Below the pieces are notes generated by a model, which was not told the origin of the DNA, did no database searches, and was given only the letters and a program-made list of their open reading frames with translations. From the NCBI RefSeq assembly GCF_008274785.1, contig NZ_VTPU01000002.1:124001-188000 (forward strand): a stretch of 64,000 nucleotides of DNA, given 5' to 3'. This document shows, piece after piece, positions 8,055-16,136 of this stretch (positions are counted from its first letter, which is position 1; each line of letters starts with the position of its first letter). The translations under genes and the position numbers were made by a program. This DNA comes from Halomonas eurihalina. Its GTDB lineage: Bacteria > Pseudomonadota > Gammaproteobacteria > Pseudomonadales > Halomonadaceae.

Positions 8055-9254
8055 ATGGCATTTCTGAATATTAACGGACGCAACGTTGCCTATCGTCTGC
8101 TGGGCGCCGAGGCCAATCCGCTGGTGATCCTGGCGCATCCGCTGGGCATGACCCAGGCGGTGTGGGACGACGTGCTGCCGGCATTGCTGCCGCGCTATCG
8201 GGTGCTGACCTGGGATCTGCCGGGCCATGGCGCCAGTGAGGCCTGGCCGGCAGAGGGTGGCGATATCACCCCGGCCGCGCTGGCCGCCGATGCCCTGGCG
8301 CTGGTCGAACGGGCCGGCGACACGCGCTTCCACTTCGTCGGCACCTCCATCGGCGGCGTCATCGGCAAGCAATTGCTCTCCGAGCATGCCGATCGGCTGT
8401 TGTCGGCGGTCCTGACCAACACCGGGGCGGTGATCGGCAACGCCGAGCTGTGGAACACACGAGCGGGCCGGGTGCGCGACGAGGGCTTGGTGGCGTTGTC
8501 CGGGGAGATCGTGCCGCGCTGGTTCGCTGCCGACCTGATCAAGCGCGACCCGGCGCTGGCAGAGGGCTGGCGAACTGTCATGGGGCGTGGCGATGCCGAA
8601 TCCTATGCCCGGCTCTGCGAAATGCTCGGCCGCACCGACTTCCGCGGCAAGCTCAAGGCGGCTTGCTCCCAACCCGGGGGTGTCGACGTGCACCTGCTGG
8701 GCGGGAGCGAGGACATGGCGACGCCGCCCGAGACGCTGCAGGCCCTGGCGGCCGAGTGCGGTGGCGCGCCGCTGGAGATCCTCGAAAACCTGGGGCATGT
8801 GCCTTCAGTGGAGTTTCCCGAGGCGCTCGCCAAGCGACTGCTGCTGTGGATGGCCCCGGATCGCTCCCGGGTCGGCGAGCAAGGCGTGGCCTATGCCGAG
8901 GGACTCGAAACCCGCAAGCAGGTGCTGGGCGAGGCGCATGTGGCGCGCTCGACCGAGAACGCCACTTCGCTGGATGCCCCTTTCCAGCAGATGATAACTC
9001 GCCTCGCCTGGGGCGAACTGTGGGGCAACGGCGACCTGACCCGGGCCGAGCGCAGCATGATCACCACCAGCATCCTGGCCGCCCTGGGACGCGAGGAGCT
9101 GGAGCTGCATCTCAAGACGGCCAAGCGCATCGGCCTCAGCGAAGCCCAGCTACGCCAGGTGCTGATGCATGTGGCGGTTTACAGCGGTGTGCCGGCGGCC
9201 AACCACGCCTTCGCGTTGGCCAAGCAACTCGGCTGGGGCGAGACCCGGGAATGA
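8055..9254 (+). CDS. pcaL: Fused 3-oxoadipate enol-lactonase / 4-carboxymuconolactone decarboxylase (PcaD-PcaC, PcaL type)
   Basis: One 399-residue polypeptide joins two enzymes. Residues 1-260 are an alpha/beta hydrolase with nucleophile motif GTSIGG (Ser98) and a late histidine in ENLGHVPS: this is PcaD, which hydrolyses 3-oxoadipate enol-lactone. Residues about 280-395 are a carboxymuconolactone decarboxylase domain (ARSTENATSLDAPFQQMITR ... VYSGVPAANHAFALAK), the PcaC activity. Fusions are best known as PcaL in actinobacteria; many proteobacteria have separate genes. The ATG at 8055 begins the hydrolase domain; upstream in-frame starts from 8001 would add only low-quality sequence. The 115 bp gap after pcaF is purine-rich with no terminator, so co-transcription with pcaIJF is likely. 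Confidence 0.93.
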   Translation: MAFLNINGRNVAYRLLGAEANPLVILAHPLGMTQAVWDDVLPALLPRYRVLTWDLPGHGASEAWPAEGGDITPAALAADALALVERAGDTRFHFVGTSIGGVIGKQLLSEHADRLLSAVLTNTGAVIGNAELWNTRAGRVRDEGLVALSGEIVPRWFAADLIKRDPALAEGWRTVMGRGDAESYARLCEMLGRTDFRGKLKAACSQPGGVDVHLLGGSEDMATPPETLQALAAECGGAPLEILENLGHVPSVEFPEALAKRLLLWMAPDRSRVGEQGVAYAEGLETRKQVLGEAHVARSTENATSLDAPFQQMITRLAWGELWGNGDLTRAERSMITTSILAALGREELELHLKTAKRIGLSEAQLRQVLMHVAVYSGVPAANHAFALAKQLGWGETRE

Positions 9255-9330
9255 GCAAGCGCTCGGCCGTTTCGGCGGTGTGGCGTTGGCTGGGCGCCGG
9301 TAGCGGACGATACAAGTGGGAGGCTGAGGC

Positions 9331-10248
9331 GTGTTGAGCCCGCGTATCAAATTGCGCCATCTCCAGGCGTTTCTCGAGGTCGCCAAGCATCGCAGTTTCG
9401 CGCGTGCCGCCGAGCGCCTGGCGATCAGCCAGCCCGGGGTGTCCAAGACCATCCGCGAACTCGAGGATATTCTGGGAACCGAGCTCTTCGAACGTGGTGC
9501 CCAGGGGGTGGCGTTGAGCCAGTCGGGACTGACGTTCTTGCGTCATGCCGGGCCGGCGATCCGGACGCTGGAAGAAGGCATCAGCGCGGTCGGCGATGCC
9601 CATCAGGGCGCGCGCTGGTTGCGCGTGGGGGCGTTGTCCACCGTGGAGAGCCGGTTGCTGCCCACGGCGATTCGGCGCTGGCAGGCCATCCAGTCGGCGG
9701 ATCGGGTCGGCGTCAATGTGGTAGCCGGCCGCAGTGCCTTCCTGCTTTCACAGCTTCGACTCGGTGAGCTCGATCTGGTGGTGGGCCGCATGACCGAGGC
9801 GCGCGAGATCCGCGACCTGACCTTCGAGCATCTCTACTACGAGCCGTTGATGCTGGTGGTGCGCGCCGGCCACCCCCTGGCCGGCATCGAGCCGCTGGCA
9901 CCCGGTCGACTGACCGACTTCCCCTGGGTGATTCCGCCGCCGCAGACCACGCTGCGCCAGCAGGTCGACAGTTTCTGCGTGCGCCACTCGCTGGACTTGC
10001 CCGCACAACTGCTGGAAACCCTGTCACTGCCGATCAGTCACCGTTACACGCAGGATGGTGACGCCATCTGGGTGGCGCCGAGAGAGGCGGTGATTGACGA
10101 CCTCGAGGCCGGCCGAGTCGTCGAACTGGCGCTGCGGCTGGAACAGCAGGGCGGTTCGGTGGGGCTATGCACCAACGCCAGCATGGAGCCCTCGCTGGCA
10201 TTGGAAGGATTCTGCGAGGTGTTGCGCGAGGTGGCCGCCGAGCGCTGA
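9331..10248 (+). CDS. pcaQ: LysR-family pca regulator PcaQ
   Basis: A 305-residue LysR protein starting at a GTG with GGGAGG 8 bases upstream. The N-terminus (RIKLRHLQAFLEVAKHRSFARAA) and the HTH core QPGVSKTIRELEDILG are characteristic of PcaQ. PcaQ activates pca genes in response to beta-carboxymuconate or its lactone in rhizobia and Agrobacterium. It follows pcaL by 76 bp, and a near-ideal PcaQ box is found upstream of pcaHG (14346-14361). This window therefore holds both an IclR (PcaR) and a LysR (PcaQ) pca regulator, suggesting split control of the early and late steps. Confidence 0.9.
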   Translation: MLSPRIKLRHLQAFLEVAKHRSFARAAERLAISQPGVSKTIRELEDILGTELFERGAQGVALSQSGLTFLRHAGPAIRTLEEGISAVGDAHQGARWLRVGALSTVESRLLPTAIRRWQAIQSADRVGVNVVAGRSAFLLSQLRLGELDLVVGRMTEAREIRDLTFEHLYYEPLMLVVRAGHPLAGIEPLAPGRLTDFPWVIPPPQTTLRQQVDSFCVRHSLDLPAQLLETLSLPISHRYTQDGDAIWVAPREAVIDDLEAGRVVELALRLEQQGGSVGLCTNASMEPSLALEGFCEVLREVAAER

Positions 10249-10254
10249 GCGTTG

Positions 10255-10288
10255 TCTGCTCTCTGCTCTCTGCTCTCTGCTCTCTGTG
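10255..10288. repeat. Short tandem repeat, 7-bp unit CTCTGCT
   Basis: Three full copies of CTCTGCT plus partial copies at each end directly follow the pcaQ stop codon. It is non-coding. Such a tract could vary in copy number by slippage; no function is evident. Confidence 0.85.
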
Positions 10289-10329
10289 CTTGGTCATCTG
10301 CATGGGCAGCGGCGGTAGCGCCTCATGTC

Positions 10330-10400
10330 ATATTTAGTAACATGCTAAATATTAGGGCGTATGCTATGTGTTATAGCGTATGCACGTGCGTGTGCGTGCA
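10330..10400. promoter_or_regulatory. Cluster of inverted repeats upstream of the GMC dehydrogenase operon
   Basis: This A+T-richer stretch holds three dyads: ATATTTAG/CTAAATAT with 7-base spacing (10330-10352), GCTAT/ATAGC (10363-10377, embedded between direct repeats GCGTATGC at 10357 and 10376), and TGCACG/CGTGCA (10381-10400). Together they suggest a control region for the operon starting at 10511. No match to the PcaQ or PcaR boxes was seen. Confidence 0.4.
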
Positions 10401-10510
10401 CTCGGCATCTCTAGGCCAAGGACGCCACCGTTCGATAGTGACCAAGCCAAGTGTTTCCTCAGAGAAACCTGGACGCCGTGACCAAGCTAGCTTTCAAGGA
10501 GGAGGACATC

Positions 10511-11221
10511 ATGAGCGGAAAGCTCGAAAACGCGTCTCGTCGCGGTTTCATCAAAGGGTCCCTGATGATGATTCCGGCGGTGAGCGTGGGAAGTGGCGTG
10601 TCGCTGACGGTGTCCGCCGACGTCCCCCCACCCAACCTCAGTGATTACCAGCCGATCTTCTTCGATGCCGATGAGTGGCGTTTCATCATCGCCGCCTGCG
10701 ATCGCCTGATTCCAAGCGATGGCGCGGGCCCTGGGGCGCTGGAGGGCAATGTTCCGATTTTCATCGACCGGCAGATGGAGGACAAGTTTGGCCACGCGAC
10801 GGACTGGTACATGAAAGGACCCTTCCACGAGGACGCCTCGCCATTGTTCGGCTATCAGTCGCCGCTGGCGCCGCGTGACGTCTATCGCAAGGGGATCGCC
10901 GCGACACGCCGGTACTGCCAGCAGACCCACGGCAAGGATTTTTCGGAACTCGATGAAAAGACCCGGGACCGGGTGCTGACTCAACTCGAAAGCGGCGAGA
11001 TTGCGTTCGACGATGTCTCGGCCAGCCAGTTCTTCGACTTCCTGCTTCAGAACACCAAGGAAGGCTACTTTGCCGACCCGATTCACGGCGGCAACAAGCA
11101 CATGACTGCCTGGAAGTTCATCGGATTTCCGGGCGCGCGGGCGTCCTATCGTGAATGGGTGGATCAACATGACAAGGCTTACCCGCTTGGGCCGGTCAGT
11201 CTAACGGGCGAGAGGGGGTAA
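10511..11221 (+). CDS. Gluconate 2-dehydrogenase-type small (gamma) subunit, Tat exported
   Basis: A 236-residue protein whose N-terminus has a twin-arginine motif (SRRGFIKGS) followed by a hydrophobic stretch, then a DUF1932-like/gluconate_2-dh3 domain (YQPIFFDADEWRFIIAACDRLIPSD). In membrane-bound FAD sugar/polyol dehydrogenases this small subunit is needed to fold and export the flavoprotein through the Tat system. The ATG at 10511 has AGGAGGA 5-10 bases upstream; the open frame reaching back to 10451 lacks a signal. The stop is 2 bp before the flavoprotein start, so the two are coupled. Confidence 0.88.
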   Translation: MSGKLENASRRGFIKGSLMMIPAVSVGSGVSLTVSADVPPPNLSDYQPIFFDADEWRFIIAACDRLIPSDGAGPGALEGNVPIFIDRQMEDKFGHATDWYMKGPFHEDASPLFGYQSPLAPRDVYRKGIAATRRYCQQTHGKDFSELDEKTRDRVLTQLESGEIAFDDVSASQFFDFLLQNTKEGYFADPIHGGNKHMTAWKFIGFPGARASYREWVDQHDKAYPLGPVSLTGERG

Positions 11222-11223
11222 GC

Positions 11224-12996
11224 ATGGCCAAGACCAATCCACACATCGATGTCGTGCTGATCGGCCTCGGCTGGACCAACTCGATCATGGGAATGGAACT
11301 GACCGAGGAGGGGCTGGACGTGCTCGCGCTGGAGCGTGGTCCCGACCGGGACACCGTGCCCGATTTCGCCTATCCCAAGATGGCCGATGAGCTCACCTAT
11401 GGCGTGCGCTACCAGTTAATGCAGCGGCCGGCCAAGAGCACGCTGACGGTTCGCCATAACGTGGGCGACACCGCGTTGCCCTATCGCAGCCTCGGTTCGT
11501 TCCTGCCTGGCAATGGCGTCGGCGGCGCCGGCGCGCACTGGAATGGCCACACCTGGCGCCCGCAGCCCCAGGAGCTGCGGTTGAAGAGCTATGTCGAGGA
11601 GAACTTCGGCAGCGACATCATTCCCGAAGGAATGACGATCCAGGACTTCGGCGTTTCCTACGACGAGCTCGAGCCGTATTTCGACTTTTTCGAGAAGGTC
11701 GCCGGCATTGCCGGCAAGGCGGGTAACCTCAACGGTGAACTCCAGGCGGGCGGCAATCCGTTCGAGGGCTGGCGCTCCGACGAGTATCCGTTGCCGCCGA
11801 TGGCCCGGACGCTCAACGATACCATGTTCCACGACATGGCCGCCGAGCAGGGGCTTCATCCTTTCCCGCTGCCGGCCGCCAATGCCTCCCAGGCGTATAC
11901 CAATCCGTACGGCATGCAGTTGGCGCCGTGCAACTACTGCGGCTTCTGCGAACGCTACGGTTGCCTCAATTACTCCAAGGCTTCGCCCCAGACCTGCGTG
12001 CTCGGAGCCCTCAAGCGGCGCGAGAACTTCACCTATCGCACCAACTGCGAGGTGATGAAGGTCAATCTTGCCAGCGACGGCAAGACCGCGACCGGCGTCA
12101 CCTACATCGACGAACACGGCGAGGAGGTGATCCAGCCTGCCGATCTGGTCATCATGGGCGCCTATGCACTGCACAACGTGCATCTGTTACTGCTCTCCGG
12201 CATCGGTCAGCCCTATGATCCGGTCAGCGGCAAGGGCGTGGTCGGCAAGAACTACGCCTACCAGATGAGCGGCGGTGCCGTGCTCCACTTCAGGGACAAG
12301 GAGTTCAATCCCTTCATCGGTGCCGGGGCCAACGGGGAAGTGGTCAACGACTTCGGTGTCGAGCAGATCGATTTCGGTCGGGAGGGCTTCATCGGTGGCT
12401 CCTACCTCAACGCCGCCATGACCAACGGCCAGCCGATCCGCAACATGCCGCTGCCTGCGGGATCGCCCAACTGGGGGGCGGATTGGAAACAGGCCGTTCA
12501 GGAGAACTATGGACACGCCATGACCATCGGCTCGCATGGCAGCAACATGGCCTATCGTGACTGCTACCTGGACCTCGATCCCAACTATACCGACGATCAT
12601 GGACGCCCGCTGATGCGCATGACCTTCGACTGGAAGGACAATGACGTGCGCATGACGCAATTCATGAAGCAGAAGATCGAGACGCTCAGCCAGGCACTAC
12701 GCCCCGACGACTACCGACTGTCGTTCAAGGATTTCGACTCCCACTATGATGTCCGCCCGTATCAGACGACCCACAACGTGGGGGGCGCCATCATGGGCAC
12801 CGATCCGTCGTCGAGCGTGCTCAATCGCTATCTGCAGAGCTGGGACGTGCACAACGTCTTCGTGATGGGTGCAAGCGCTTTTCCGCAGAACCTCCAGTAC
12901 AACCCGACCGGCCTGGTGGGCGGCCTGACCTACTGGGCGGCCAAGGCGATTCGCGAGCAATACCTGCCCAATCCCGGACCACTGGTGCAAGCCTGA
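11224..12996 (+). CDS. GMC-family FAD dehydrogenase, large subunit of a three-subunit membrane dehydrogenase
   Basis: The 590-residue flavoprotein shows an FAD-binding Rossmann segment (VVLIGLGWTNSIMGMEL, near residue 11), the GMC loop GVGGAGAHWNGHTWRPQ (about 99-115), a cysteine cluster CNYCGFCERYGC (near residue 238) like the 3Fe-4S site of FAD glucose and fructose dehydrogenases, and a C-terminal GMC block with HNVGGAIMGTD and PQNLQYNPTG. It has no own signal peptide and would be co-exported with the Tat subunit. Such enzymes oxidise sugars, sugar acids or polyols in the periplasm and pass electrons to cytochrome c and ubiquinone. The substrate is unknown; the setting between pcaQ and pcaHG makes an aromatic-linked alcohol or a cyclic polyol possible. 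Confidence 0.88.
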   Translation: MAKTNPHIDVVLIGLGWTNSIMGMELTEEGLDVLALERGPDRDTVPDFAYPKMADELTYGVRYQLMQRPAKSTLTVRHNVGDTALPYRSLGSFLPGNGVGGAGAHWNGHTWRPQPQELRLKSYVEENFGSDIIPEGMTIQDFGVSYDELEPYFDFFEKVAGIAGKAGNLNGELQAGGNPFEGWRSDEYPLPPMARTLNDTMFHDMAAEQGLHPFPLPAANASQAYTNPYGMQLAPCNYCGFCERYGCLNYSKASPQTCVLGALKRRENFTYRTNCEVMKVNLASDGKTATGVTYIDEHGEEVIQPADLVIMGAYALHNVHLLLLSGIGQPYDPVSGKGVVGKNYAYQMSGGAVLHFRDKEFNPFIGAGANGEVVNDFGVEQIDFGREGFIGGSYLNAAMTNGQPIRNMPLPAGSPNWGADWKQAVQENYGHAMTIGSHGSNMAYRDCYLDLDPNYTDDHGRPLMRMTFDWKDNDVRMTQFMKQKIETLSQALRPDDYRLSFKDFDSHYDVRPYQTTHNVGGAIMGTDPSSSVLNRYLQSWDVHNVFVMGASAFPQNLQYNPTGLVGGLTYWAAKAIREQYLPNPGPLVQA

Positions 12997-13007
12997 GGAG
13001 AGCGATC

Positions 13008-14333
13008 ATGACCCATCGAATTTGGCTGACCGCCCTCACCGGCTTCGGCGTGCTGGGGGCGGCGAGCGTGAGCATTGCGGCGGAGCCGAGCCAGGTGCAG
13101 CGCGGCGAGTATCTGGCGCGTGTCGGCGACTGCGTGGCATGCCACACGGCACCGCACGGCAAGCCTTTCGCCGGCGGGCTGGAAATCGAGAGTCCATTCG
13201 GCACCATCGTCTCGACCAACATCACGCCGGATCCAGATGCTGGAATCGGCGATTACACGCGTGACGAGTTCGCGGCCGCACTGCGCGAAGGCAAGCGTGC
13301 CGACGGTTCCAACCTCTACCCGGCGATGCCGTATCCTTCCTATGCGAAGCTCTCGGATGCAGACGTCGATGCGCTCTACGCCTATTTCATGCAGGAAGTG
13401 GAGCCGGTCGCCGACGAGTCGCCCGAGAGCGATATCAGCTTTCCGTTCAACCAGCGCTGGGGGATCAGCCTGTGGAACTGGCTCTTCGCCGATGCCGAGG
13501 CGTTCGAGCCCTCCGGCCAGCCGACCGAGCAGGTCGAGCGTGGCGCCTACCTCGTCCAGGGGCTAGGACATTGCGGTAGTTGCCATACCCCGCGCGGCCT
13601 GATGTTCCAGGAGAAAGCGCTGGATGACAGCGACGACAGCTATCTGAGCGGCGAGACGCTGGGGGGCTGGTGGGCGCCCAATCTGCGCGGCGGCGGTGAT
13701 GGCCATGACGGGCTCCAGGCCTGGAGTGCCGACGACATCGTGGACTACCTCGCGACCGGGCGGAATCATCATGGCGCCGTGGTGGGCGAGATGACCTCAG
13801 TCGTTGCCAACAGCACGTCCTACCTGAATGACGAGGATCTGCGGTCGATCGCGGCCTATCTGAAATCGCTGCCTCGTCAGGCAGGCAGTGAGCAGGAGGC
13901 GCCGAGTCGAACATCGTCGGCGCAAACCGAGCGCCTGTTGACCGCTGCCGATGTTGGCGAGGCGCCGGGGGCGCGTCTCTATCTCGACAACTGCAATGCC
14001 TGCCACTTCGCCAACGGGCGGGGAGCGCCGCAGGTATTTCCATCGCTGAACGACAACGCGCTGGTCAACGCCGACGATCCCACCGGTCTGATCCACGTGA
14101 TACTGGCCGGGGCGCGTATGCCGTCGACGCCGAAGAAGCCGGAAGCGTTGGCGATGCCGGATTTCGGCTGGCGTCTTTCCGATGAGGAAGTCGCACAACT
14201 GGCCACTTTCGTGCGCAGTGGCTGGGGCAATCGGGGAGGCGAGGTGACCGCCGACCAGGTGGCCGAGGTGCGCAAGACACTGCCGGACGATCTTGAGAGC
14301 AGCGCGCCTGAGTTTCCCTCCCAGTCTCACTGA
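13008..14333 (+). CDS. Triheme c-type cytochrome subunit of the GMC dehydrogenase
   Basis: A 441-residue protein with an N-terminal signal peptide ([20 protein letters not shown]) and three CXXCH heme sites: CVACH, CGSCH and CNACH, each heading a cytochrome c domain with a distal methionine region. This is the architecture of the cytochrome subunit of gluconate, sorbitol, fructose and alcohol dehydrogenases, which carries electrons to ubiquinone. It starts 11 bp after the flavoprotein gene and ends just before a perfect palindrome upstream of pcaH. I see no C-terminal membrane helix; membrane attachment might be by an amphipathic end or may differ from the Gluconobacter type. Confidence 0.92.
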   Translation: MTHRIWLTALTGFGVLGAASVSIAAEPSQVQRGEYLARVGDCVACHTAPHGKPFAGGLEIESPFGTIVSTNITPDPDAGIGDYTRDEFAAALREGKRADGSNLYPAMPYPSYAKLSDADVDALYAYFMQEVEPVADESPESDISFPFNQRWGISLWNWLFADAEAFEPSGQPTEQVERGAYLVQGLGHCGSCHTPRGLMFQEKALDDSDDSYLSGETLGGWWAPNLRGGGDGHDGLQAWSADDIVDYLATGRNHHGAVVGEMTSVVANSTSYLNDEDLRSIAAYLKSLPRQAGSEQEAPSRTSSAQTERLLTAADVGEAPGARLYLDNCNACHFANGRGAPQVFPSLNDNALVNADDPTGLIHVILAGARMPSTPKKPEALAMPDFGWRLSDEEVAQLATFVRSGWGNRGGEVTADQVAEVRKTLPDDLESSAPEFPSQSH

Positions 14334-14340
14334 GTCGCCG

Positions 14341-14366
14341 AGGCCATAACCCTTGGGTTATGGCCT
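14341..14366. promoter_or_regulatory. Perfect palindrome with a PcaQ-type box (ATAACC-N4-GGTTAT) upstream of pcaHG
   Basis: Arms AGGCCATAACCC (14341-14352) and GGGTTATGGCCT (14355-14366) are exact complements around TT. The centre, ATAACCCTTGGGTTAT (14346-14361), agrees with the PcaQ consensus ATAACC-N4-GGTTAA known from Sinorhizobium. It lies 119 bp before the pcaH start. It could also fold as a hairpin, but no T-run follows, so operator is the better reading. Confidence 0.7.
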
Positions 14367-14479
14367 CTCGCCGATACGTCAATTGGCAGCCTGACAGTCA
14401 GCCGCCACACTGCAATCCTCGGCCGACGAGCCGCCGGGTGCGGTGCGTCGCCTTCTGTCAGCCAGCAAGAGACACCAAG

Positions 14480-15220
14480 ATGCAAGACGATAACAAACGC
14501 TTCGTGGAGCGCGACCGTGACTGGCATCCACCGGCCTATGCCCCCGGCTACAAGACCTCCGTGGCTCGTTCGCCGAGCCAGGCACTGGTCAGTCTGCAGA
14601 CGTCCAGCGTCTCCGAGCTGACCGGGCCGGATTTTCGCCGGCTGCGCATGGGGCCCGATGATAACGACCTGCTGATGAACTTCCGCGAGGACCCCGCCCT
14701 GGCGGGAACGGCGGGCCTGCCGGTGGGCGAGCGCATCATCCTGTTCGGCCGGGTGGTCGATCAGTTCGGCAAGCCGGTCCCGCATACCCTGGTGGAGATG
14801 TGGCAGGCCAATGCCGGTGGTCGCTATCGCCACAAGAAGGATGGCTACCTGGCACCGCTGGATCCCAATTTCGGTGGCGTGGGGCGTTGTCTCACCGACG
14901 AACAGGGCTGGTATCGTTTTCGCACCATCAAGCCCGGCCCCTATCCGTGGGGCAACGGCATCAATACCTGGCGCCCGGCGCACATCCACGTGTCGGTGAT
15001 GGGCCCGTCGATTTCTACCCGCCTGATCACCCAGATGTATTTCGAGGGTGACCCGCTGATCCCGCTCTGCCCGATCGTGCAGACCATCAAGGACCCCGAG
15101 GCCGTCGAGACCATGATCGGCCGTCTCGACATGGCGCGCAGCCGTCCCATGGACTGCCTGGCGTATCGGTTCGACCTGGTGGTACGGGGCGAGCTTCAGA
15201 CCTACTTCGAGAATCCGTGA
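14480..15220 (+). CDS. pcaH: Protocatechuate 3,4-dioxygenase beta subunit
   Basis: The 246-residue protein is an intradiol dioxygenase. It has the N-terminal PcaH block ([20 protein letters not shown]) and the iron-binding region with [15 protein letters not shown] and [10 protein letters not shown]; the two tyrosines and two histidines bind Fe(III). With PcaG it opens protocatechuate between the hydroxyl carbons to 3-carboxy-cis,cis-muconate, the PcaB substrate. The ATG at 14480 starts [12 protein letters not shown]; an open frame upstream to 14360 is not homologous. pcaG follows 14 bp after the stop, so the two are co-translated. This pair is expected to answer to PcaQ through the box at 14346. 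Confidence 0.96.
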   Translation: MQDDNKRFVERDRDWHPPAYAPGYKTSVARSPSQALVSLQTSSVSELTGPDFRRLRMGPDDNDLLMNFREDPALAGTAGLPVGERIILFGRVVDQFGKPVPHTLVEMWQANAGGRYRHKKDGYLAPLDPNFGGVGRCLTDEQGWYRFRTIKPGPYPWGNGINTWRPAHIHVSVMGPSISTRLITQMYFEGDPLIPLCPIVQTIKDPEAVETMIGRLDMARSRPMDCLAYRFDLVVRGELQTYFENP

Positions 15221-15234
15221 GGGGAGCCGAGACC

Positions 15235-15867
15235 ATGCGACAGCCGAATTCCCAGCCCTGCAGCGAGCTGATGCTGCGCGAGACCGCCTCCCAGACTGCC
15301 GGGCCCTATGTGCACATCGGCCTGGCCCTGGATGTGGCCGGCCTGCCCGAACGTGATGAGGAAATCTGGAACCGAATGGCCACGCCCGAGGCCGAGGGTG
15401 AGCACATCGAAGTGATCGGCACCGTGATCGACGGCAACGGCGATCCGGTGCGCGACGCCCTGCTGGAGGCCTGGCAGGCCGATGCCCGCGGGCAGTATCA
15501 GCCGGCGTTCGACCTGCAGAATGCGTTCAACAGCTTCGGCCGGACCGCTACCACCGCTGAGGGCAACAGTGAGTGGTCGTTGACCACCATCAAGCCCGGC
15601 CCCGTGGCCCGCGGCGACGGCAAGGTGATGGCACCGCACATCAACCTGGCGGTCTTCGCCCGAGGCATCAACATCCAGCTGCAGACCCGTCTCTATTTCG
15701 AGGACGAGGTCGAGGCCAATGCTGCCTGTCCCGTGCTGGGTGCCATCGAGTCGCCGACACGTCGCCAGACCCTGATCGCCAAGCGCGAGGACGTCGACGG
15801 CAAGGTGCGTTATCGCCTCGATATCCGCCTGCAGGGCGAAGGCGAGACGGTGTTCTTCGACTTCTAG
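15235..15867 (+). CDS. pcaG: Protocatechuate 3,4-dioxygenase alpha subunit
   Basis: The 210-residue subunit begins with ELMLRETASQTAGPYVHIGLA, the standard PcaG opening, and shares the intradiol dioxygenase fold (LTTIKPGPVARGDGK, MAPHINLAVFARGINIQLQTRLYF) but lacks the full iron ligand set carried by PcaH. It completes the alpha-beta heterodimer. I chose the ATG at 15235 with GGGGAG 8 bases upstream; a GTG at 15217 overlaps the pcaH stop and is less likely. No T-rich terminator follows; the hairpin at 15904 is a candidate end. Confidence 0.95.
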   Translation: MRQPNSQPCSELMLRETASQTAGPYVHIGLALDVAGLPERDEEIWNRMATPEAEGEHIEVIGTVIDGNGDPVRDALLEAWQADARGQYQPAFDLQNAFNSFGRTATTAEGNSEWSLTTIKPGPVARGDGKVMAPHINLAVFARGINIQLQTRLYFEDEVEANAACPVLGAIESPTRRQTLIAKREDVDGKVRYRLDIRLQGEGETVFFDF

Positions 15868-16136
15868 ACGCTTCAATTTTTGAGAGCGCGGTATAGACAC
15901 GACCGGACCCGCGAAAGCGGGCCCGATCGTTGCCAAGATGGTGTCGGTCCTCCGGTGGGCTGGATTGGCTTCCGGCTATGCACGTTGTTGCCCTCGGCAA
16001 GGTGATCCTTGGCGGTCTTTCTTGCTCCGCCAGGAAAGGAGCGTTCGACACGACGACGCGGTGTGCCGAAGCTTGTAGCCGAGATACGACTGTAGCGTCG
16101 AGAAGCCGATTCCGTTCTTGTCGATGTGAGGACGTG
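15868..16136. other. Intergenic region after pcaG, with one hairpin
   Basis: This 269 bp gap separates the convergent pcaG and dctP genes. A stem-loop CGGACCCGC-GAAA-GCGGGCCCG (15904-15925, one mismatch, GAAA tetraloop) may serve as a shared 3' end, but there is no T-run on either strand. I find no convincing gene, although short open frames exist on both strands. Confidence 0.5.

Noticed and set aside
14341-14366. Perfect hairpin as intrinsic terminator of the cytochrome gene
   Set aside because: No T-run follows on either strand, and the centre matches the PcaQ box; kept as operator, though a dual role is possible.
15904-15925. GAAA-loop hairpin after pcaG as a rho-independent terminator
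   Set aside because: It has a mismatch and no T-tract; reported only as a hairpin in the intergenic entry.
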